A stretch of 64,000 nucleotides of DNA. Origin: Ascaphus truei. Lineage: Eukaryota; Chordata; Amphibia; Anura; Ascaphidae. The DNA lies in assembly GCA_036426205.1 (NCBI GenBank), contig WSYH01000842.1, forward strand, positions 62,001-126,000, given 5' to 3'. Positions within the stretch are counted from its first letter, which is position 1, and each line of letters starts with the position of its first letter. Position numbers and translations under genes: made by a program. Below, in pieces: positions 57,520 to 64,000 of the stretch. Under the pieces are notes generated by a model, which was not told where the DNA came from, searched no databases, and worked only from the letters and a program-made list of their open reading frames with translations.

Positions 57520-58180
57520 GCCCAGCAACGGAGTCAGACACATGATCTGCTGGCCCGAGACACATCACACCAGCACACGTCACACGCAACACGTCACACG
57601 TCACAACAGCAACACACACATCTATAGCAGAACAAAGCCCGCACGAGTCAGAACACATGATCTGCGCCCGAGACACATCCACCACACACGTCACACCAAC
57701 ACTCACAACGCCAACCGTCACCGCAACACATCTATAGCAAGAACAAAAGCCCAGCAACGGAGTCAGAACCATGATCTGCTGGCCCAGACACATCACACGC
57801 AACACGTCACACCAACACGCACAACACGCAACACGTCACACGTCACAACACGCAACAACATCTAAGCAGAGAACAAAGCCCAGCAACGGAGAGTCAAACA
57901 ACATGATCTCTGGCCCGAGACACATCACATGCAACAACTCACCGCAACAAACTCACACGTCACACGCAACAACATCTATAGCAGAATAAAGCCCGCAACG
58001 GAGATTCAAACACATGATCTGCTGGCCCGAGACACTCACATGCAAGACGTCACACCAACAACACGTCACACGCAACACACAGCAACATCGTGTGACGTGT
58101 TGCGTGTGACGTGTTGCGTGTGATGTGTCTCGGGCCAGCAGATCATGTGTTCTGACTCCGTTGCTGGGCTTTGTTCTCTG
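57520..58180. repeat. Minisatellite at the fold of the inverted repeat
   Basis: Reverse-oriented units of the 47440-48130 array run to about 58085. Then the orientation flips (cagcaacatcgtgtgacgtg) and one forward unit leads to the acceptor at 58184. The fold point is therefore at about 58087. Confidence 0.92.
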
Positions 58181-58184
58181 GCAG

Positions 58185-58298
58185 TTCCTGAAACAGATGT
58201 ACGTCCTCCTCCTGGGCCTGGACGTCCTGGGAAACCCCTTCGGCCTGATCAGAGGGCTGTCTGAGGGGGTGGAGGCTTTCTTCTATGAACCCTTCCAG
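58185..58298 (+). CDS. VPS13C: VPS13C exon
   Basis: 114 nt, 38 codons, phase 0 to 0. Acceptor gttctctggcag, donor gtaaac. It encodes [20 protein letters not shown] and [18 protein letters not shown], among the most conserved stretches in all VPS13 proteins. It follows in phase from 46834. The frame is intact here, unlike in the mirror copy. Confidence 0.95.
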
Positions 58299-58429
58299 GT
58301 AAACGCAAAGCCCGACATGCAGAGCTTGGTGTGAGTGTGACGCCCTCCCTGCAGAGACGGGTAACTTGGGACTTCTCGGAGGGGCGGGCTGGGTGTTACC
58401 GTTCTCTTATTGTGAGTTAGAGGTATTAT

Positions 58430-58995
58430 CTGTGCAGCTGAAGCACTGAGCAACCGCTCTAGGACAATTGGCCGCGGCTGTTTTGCCGCAGCCAAGTCAT
58501 CACCGCCATTCAACTCGGCTCGGGGACATCTCGCTGCCGATCATTTCACCGCCAAGGTATGCCCTTAACCTTACCCTAAACCCCAATCCTAACCCCTAAT
58601 TCTAACGCTACCTTTACCCTAAATAAAAACATTACCTAAAAATCGCCCTTGCCCTAAAAAAACGCCCTTACCCTGAAAAAACGCCCTTACCCTGAAAAAA
58701 CACCCTTACCCTAAAAAAACGCCCTTACCCTGAAAAAACGCCCTTACCCTGAAAAAANNNNNNNNNNNNNNNNNNNNNNNNNNNNNNNNNNNCACCCTTA
58801 CCTGAAAAAAACCCCTTACCCTGAAAAAAACACCCTTATACCTGAAAAAAACGCCCGTACCCTGAAAAAACGCCCTACCCTGAAAAAAACGCCCTTAACC
58901 CTAAAAAAACGCCCTACCCTGAAAAAAACGCCCTTACCCTGAAAAAACGCCCTTACCTTAAAAAATACCCTTACCCTGAAAAACACCCTTACAAT
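58430..58995. repeat. Family 3 repeat and C-rich array with N-gap (right arm)
   Basis: Contains ggccgcggctgttttgccgc, then units of ttaccctgaaaaaacgccc. The N run at 58758-58792 sits within it. Confidence 0.85.
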
Positions 58996-59660
58996 AAACC
59001 CCAATGTGGCTGCACAGACGGTCTTACACTTATACAACTACTCAGAGGTTTATCCTATTGGAGATCGTATAATCACATCGATCCACGCTATATACCACGG
59101 TTATATACTGACAGACATTCAAGTATCTCACACACCTGCCTGGATATACCTGCTGTATATTCCCTGAGTGAAAGGTTATCTGAGGTCATATCAGCCACTG
59201 TGATGGTGTAGAAACCCCATTACTTTAATTAATATATACACTTGGAGGATCAGATCAGCCCTGATCCATCATATTCTACTTACGGGTTATAACTGTGGTA
59301 TACTAAATATACTATAAAACTAGGTACCACCAGAACCATACCAGAAACTGTAAATCAAAACCGTTTTTACCTATACTCTAATTGGTTTATAAGTAAGTCC
59401 GCGATGATAGATTTACAGCACACTTTATCTTGTATACAAGTTAGAGAATTCCCTGCACGTCTTCCCGGCAACAGATCCCCTACAAGGACTGCCATTCAGT
59501 GGCGTCTTAGCAATGCTCTATTGACCCACTAATGATCTCAGGATCCTGAGCCAATACGGTAATCAGTCATTGGATCAGCATACCTTCAGCTCGTCATTTT
59601 AACACCCATTATTGTAACCTATTTGTTGCATAATAAAGATTGTATTTTAAATACTACACT
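58996..59660. other. Intron, nothing recognised (right-arm copy)
   Basis: Mirror of 55991-56640. No exon. Confidence 0.65.
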
Positions 59661-59664
59661 TCCC

Positions 59665-60305
59665 GACCAGCAGAGGGCGAGCTCGAGTGCTGCACTTCCC
59701 GCACAGAGGGTTGAGCTCGAGTGCTGCACTTCCCGCCAGAGGGTGAGCTCGAGTGCGCACTTCCCGCCGAGGGGTGAGCTCGAGTGCTGCACTTCCCGCC
59801 AGAGGGTGAGCTCGAGTGATGCACTTCCCGCCAGAGGGTGAGTCGAGTGCTGCACTTCCCGCAGAGGGTGAGCTCGAGGCTGCACTTCCCGCCAGAGGGT
59901 GAGCTCGAGTGCTGCACTTCCCGCCAGAGGGTGAGCTCGAGTGCTGCACTTCCCGCCAGAGGGTGAGCTCGAGTGCTGCACTTCCCGCCAGAGGGTGAGC
60001 TCGAGTGCTGCACTTCCCGCCAGAGGGTGAGCTCGAGTGCTGCACTTCCCACCTGAGGGTGAGCTCGAGTGCTGCACTTCCCGCCAGAGGTGTGAGCTCG
60101 AGTGCTGCACTTCCCGCCAGAGGGTGAGCTCAAGTGCTGCCACTTCCCGCCAGAGGGGAGAGTCGAGTGCTACACTTCCGCCAGAGGGTGAGCTCGAGTG
60201 CTGCACTTCCCGCAAGAGGGTGAGCTCGAGTGCTACACTTCCCGCCAGAGGGTGAGCTCGAGTGCTGCACTTCCCGCAAGAGGGTGAGCTCGAGTGCTAC
60301 ACTTG
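59665..60305. repeat. Thirty-two-bp minisatellite (right-arm copy)
   Basis: About 20 units of gtgctgcacttcccgccaga plus gggtgagctcga. Confidence 0.95.
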
Positions 60306-60465
60306 GGTTACTTCTCCTCCATTATTACCTCCATTATTGCCCAAGGGCACCGCTCACAATTACTACCGTGGCAGTAGCGGGGCTCTCTTGTTGTGCTCCG
60401 GCATTATTTGGCGGTCGGGGTAACGTTGTATTGCAGCAAAGGATGAGGGCGTCTCTTTTATCCAG

Positions 60466-60537
60466 GGGGCCGTGCAGGGGCCGGCGGAGAGGTGTAGGGC
60501 TTGTCATTGGGATGAAATCTGGGGCTGGGTGACGGAG
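60466..60537 (+). pseudogene. VPS13C: Degraded VPS13C exon (GAVQGP segment), right arm
   Basis: Acceptor tttatccag is followed by GAVQGP. The frame is then lost (ggcggagaggtgtagggctt), where the left arm reads GPEEEFVEGF. The 3' border is unclear. Confidence 0.7.
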
Positions 60538-61305
60538 GCGTATTGGCGGATCGTAGATGAAGTCAGCTGGAGCTCGGCAAACTGGTGATGGGGGTTGGGG
60601 CGGTCCACCGCTCACGTAGCGTCGTAGGTACCGGATGGGTGGGGGGGAAGCCACCTTGGGGTATGATTGTAAAACCAGGGGTGCGCAAACTGGGGGGGCA
60701 AGATCCTTAGGGGGGCGCGGGCGATTGCAGAGGCCCCGTGCTTCCCTCCGGGGCATTTAATGACATGCCGGGGGATCGCGAGGCCTCAGGTTAAGTCCCT
60801 TACTGCTCTTAAGGAGGGGGGAGGGGGGAGGGGGACGGGAGGAGGCGGCCAGGGGGGCGCCGCGGGGAAGTTTAGCAACCGCGAAATAACCAGTAACGGT
60901 AAGTGTTACCGGATCGTGGCGGGTGGGCGCTATTGTGGAGGGGGGGGGGACGCCTCTTCTGCAAATCCTACGGACGGCTGCTCTAGTTAACGCAATGCTG
61001 TTTGTGGCCAAGAACCGGGACCGAACGCTGCGCTGTCGGCCTTTTTGAAGATTCACGTGACGGCAAAGCCGAGCTGGTGGGGTTAGGCCCCAACGTGAGC
61101 TTGCACGCCACATGGAAAATGACTGCGGCAACGATAATGATCCATTAGTATAGGGTCCCTTAGCCGTGTTGGTATGGTTAAGGCGCGTTCGTGGGGTCGG
61201 CTCCGGAATCGGATTGCTTTCCATGTCCTGGTTGATTATGAGCCCATTCCCAGCCATCTTGTTCTGGATGTCGTGGCCGGGCCTTTGGCAGCGAATGAGT
61301 TAACC

Positions 61306-61811
61306 CAGGGGTGGGCAAATCCAGCTTTCAAGGGCCACCAACAGGCCAGGTTTTTTTTTTCAACTTTATATTTTATGAATTTTCAAAAGATACAGACATT
61401 TTTGCACAAATTATAAAACACTCCAAACGCTCTGTAAACTTGTCATATCTGTCTGAAAATGACAAGAGCAAACCACCATTCACACATCCAAACTGCACAG
61501 GGGGGGAAAAGACACACTGGAGGGAAGAGGGGGTATGGGGGGCGGGGGGGTCACTGTGGATCTTCAATCCAACGTCATGCTAGAACAGGCCAGGTTTTAA
61601 GGATTATCCCTGCTTCAGCACGATGGCTCGGGTCATTGACGAACTCCAGTCCTCATGGCCCACAAACAAGCCAATTTTTTGGGATATCCCTGCTCAGCAC
61701 AGGGGGCTCAATCAAAGACTGAGCCACTGATTGAGCCCCCTGTGCTGAATCAGGGATAGCCTTAAAACCTGGCCTGTTGGTGGGCCTTGAAGACTGTAGT
61801 GCCCACCCCTG
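61306..61811. mobile_element. hAT-like foldback MITE with nested retroposon (right-arm copy)
   Basis: Reverse complement of 53844-54340, with the same nested insert (poly-T at 61351-61360 is its tail). Flanks agttaacc and ggttaacc. Confidence 0.88.
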
Positions 61812-62254
61812 GGTTAACCCCTTCCATTCCTCGTGGCCTCCGATTATAAGCCACAGCAAGGCCGATGAGTTGCGTTGAGAGAGCGCAGTACACAGGTCTC
61901 GGGTAACTGTCAGGGTACTTAATTAAATGGTAGGTGAGGGATTATTCTCCCAATAATCGGATCTCAGCTGTCCCAGGGATATGATATATGATTAGGATAT
62001 GAGTCTTTAATCAAGGGTATATAAGAGCAATGATGAGTGCTATGGGAGACTCAAATGAGGCAATATATTGCAGAGGTATATTGGTACTAGTAACGCTGTG
62101 TGGCTGGCTCAGATCTCCATATATACCATAAAGGTCCCGAACAAGCCCCCAGCAAAACCAAAAAGTAATACCATATCAGTCAATGATACTGAGTCTCCCT
62201 CTTGCAGCACAGCTCTATCCTTGATGAGTGGTGGGTGCATCACGTCAGACGTAG

Positions 62255-62598
62255 TAGAAAGAAGGATGGTCCAAAGGGGCCTTTGGCGGAGCACTACCGA
62301 GGAGAAGGAGGGGGCTGCAACCAGTGCTGAATAAAAGATTTATAGGTGGTCAAACAGAGGTACTGGTTACTTTGACGCGTTTCGGGACCTGCGTCCCTTT
62401 GTCAAAAAGTGAATTCGGTATGGTGTAGACGCGAATTCACTTTTTGACAAAGGGACGCAGGTCCCGAAAGCGTCAAAGTAACCATGTACCTCGTTTGACC
62501 ACTAATAAATCTTTATTATTCATCACTGGTTGCAGCCCCCTCCTTCTCCTCGGTAGTGCTCGCAAGGCCCCTTTGGGACCATCCTTCTTTCTACTTTT
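62255..62598. mobile_element. Foldback element, family 4 (right-arm copy)
   Basis: Mirror of 53072-53405, with tttgacgcgtttcgggacct and aggtcccgaaagcgtcaaag arms. Confidence 0.8.
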
Positions 62599-62854
62599 AA
62601 TTAAACAAGTACTATGGGATTGCTGAATTCTGACGTTGCTGCAGCCTGCTACTGGTTCAGCCCAGCAGCTCTTAGCCACACTAGTGAACCGGGCCCCTCT
62701 GTAGGCTCTCCGGTGACTCACATGGCACGCTGGCTGAAAAGACGGACGTAAAGGGATTTAGGAAATGATTGCCTCATGTGCTAAGGGTTTAAGGTGTGTT
62801 TATTGCACGCTGTGTGCATCTCCTAATGATGTCTCCCTCGGCCTCTCCGTGCAG

Positions 62855-63016
62855 GGGGAAGCGGCCGGAGTGGTGTCTCGCATCACCGGATCGGTTGGGA
62901 AGGGCCTCGCTGCCATAACATGGATAAAGAGTAACAGCAGAAACGGAGAGAGGAGATGGGACGGCAGCCAAAGGACTCGGAGACAGTCTGGCAAAAGGCG
63001 GGAAGGGATTTTACGG
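62855..63016 (+). CDS. VPS13C: VPS13C exon with small indels
   Basis: 162 nt. Acceptor ctccgtgcag, donor gtaatc. It opens GEAAGVVSRITGSVGKGLAA, a VPS13C signature. About three missing bases then shift the frame, though the expected RQPKDFGDSLAKGGKGF segment can still be followed across frames. The gene is probably intact in nature and the indels are probably sequence errors. Confidence 0.85.
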
Positions 63017-63686
63017 GTAATCGGCGGCTCGTTCCTCCGTTTACAGCCTGGCTGGAACTTTCTGAGGCCCTTCTGTGGCGTGTTCCTTTCCTGCATTATT
63101 CAGGATCCATTCCTTCTTTTAGCTATCCTAATTAAGGGGACTATCCCTATCTACACATAATAAACAGGGGAGCCCATGTGCTGTGCTATTACTTTATAAG
63201 TATTACTCATCTACTCTCCCCGAGGCTCCTCTACTCTTGTTCTCCTGGAACCTAACCTTCTCAAAGCTCTCCCTCACTTATTTACTCTTCCATGATGTCA
63301 GAATCCCAATGGCAACACAGATGGGGCCCGGCATATGCTAACCTGCTAGTAAATGTCTAGGGCGGGGGGTTCATGAGTATTTGTGTTTTAGTAATCCGGT
63401 GGGTCCCTCCCATGTGAGTATTTGTGTTTAGTAATCCGGGGGGTCCCTCCCGTGTGAGTATTTGTGTTTAATAATTTTTTCTCTGATGGATTGTAGTATT
63501 TAGGTGTATTGTTCTGTACAGTATGTAGCACAGAACAGTCATTCCATATATAGAGGTACGTACAGTGCAATATGGAAGTACCCGCACGCACATTGTACGG
63601 CAAACATAGGAAAATGTAACCATGCCCAAGAGCTTACGATCTAGGAATAATGAAAGTAAAGAAACCGCACTCCGTTCTTTTCCCAG

Positions 63687-63734
63687 GGGGTGGTCGGGCC
63701 GGAGTGACCGGGATCATCACCAAACCGGGGGAAG
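63687..63734 (+). CDS. VPS13C: VPS13C exon (last + strand exon in window)
   Basis: 48 nt. Acceptor cttttcccag, donor gtaagg. Encodes AGVTGIITKP plus a few residues. One base appears missing or added near the start (ggtggtcgggcc), since a phase 0 entry would meet a stop. The next exon in order is seen only on the - strand at 51375-51497. Confidence 0.8.
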
Positions 63735-64000
63735 GTAAGGCAGATACGAGCCCCCTGCAAACCGTTCTATTGACTTGTCGGAAACGAGAGATTTTTTATA
63801 TATATTCTCACAAAATAAAGCGTTGCCGGCCCTCTGGCAGGGAAGGGGTTAAGAGGTTGATATCCTACCGGGATTTATTGGCTGCTTAAAAGGGTCTTAT
63901 TTGGCTAATCAAAATAACGGGGGGGGGGGGGAGGGGGCGGCGGGTGTCTGGACATTGCCAGAACCATCCATTCACCGTACAGAAGGCAGTGGGAACTGTT

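Larger units (their letters stand above)
51651..58087 (-). repeat. Large inverted repeat, left arm
   Basis: Reverse complement of 58088-64000, apart from array-length differences. For example, 51731 (gttatgtttgattagccaaa) pairs with about 63925, and 57390-57505 pairs with 58185-58298. It continues beyond the right window edge. Small indels distinguish the arms throughout. Confidence 0.95.
58088..64000 (+). repeat. Large inverted repeat, right arm
   Basis: Partner of 51651-58087, in the gene's + orientation. It is open at the window edge. It includes the N run at 58758-58792. Confidence 0.95.

Overview
This is a stretch of vertebrate nuclear DNA. It holds no complete gene. It carries the second half of one large multi-exon gene on the + strand, VPS13C, which encodes a bridge-like lipid-transfer protein. 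I recognise the family from memory of conserved VPS13 blocks, not from a search. The VPS13C call over VPS13A rests on paralogue-typical stretches such as GFSEGTA-S-FDYSLKDRAP, FLGVDxA, AAGVVSRITGSVGKGLAA and AESTEEVS. The host looks like a non-mammalian vertebrate, most likely an amphibian. The reasons are abundant CORE-SINEs with L2-type tails, hAT-like foldback MITEs, a Jockey/L2/CR1-type LINE and very many intronic minisatellites. I cannot name the species.

Layout. 1026-4878: five exons of the rod-like middle of the protein. 4879-13920: a chaotic interval of tandem arrays, inverted copies and one N-gap, holding a clear exon at 10408-10655 and a probable exon on the wrong strand (6906-7091). 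13921-23103: nine regularly spaced exons. 23104-29619: a minisatellite-rich intron plus an error-rich direct duplicate of the preceding 2.2 kb, including an exon. 29620-46834: fifteen exons through the VAB/SHR-BD-like region toward the C-terminus, interrupted by a nested LINE (33.7-36.6 kb) and a 2.1 kb minisatellite (43.5-45.6 kb). 46835-64000: a very large inverted repeat. The 3' exons appear first on the - strand (50789-57505) and then again on the + strand (58185-63734), folding back at about 58087 inside a minisatellite.

All + strand exons from 1026 to 46834, plus 58185-58298, have AG/GT borders and compatible phases, except one break between 4878 and 10408. Together they encode roughly 1,730 residues without an internal stop. 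Damage is confined to the duplicated copies and parts of the large inverted repeat. There the changes are scattered 1-3 base indels, in intron and exon alike. That pattern fits unpolished long-read gap filling or misjoins better than gene decay. Four N runs (10828-10903, 29365-29367, 44031-44039, 58758-58792) all sit inside tandem arrays.

The gene's start, its first half, its final exons (PH domain) and its promoter are outside the window or not seen. I found no convincing undescribed biological system. The most valuable observations are structural: the large inverted repeat, the displaced exons, the minisatellites touching splice sites, and the nested transposons with readable target-site duplications.
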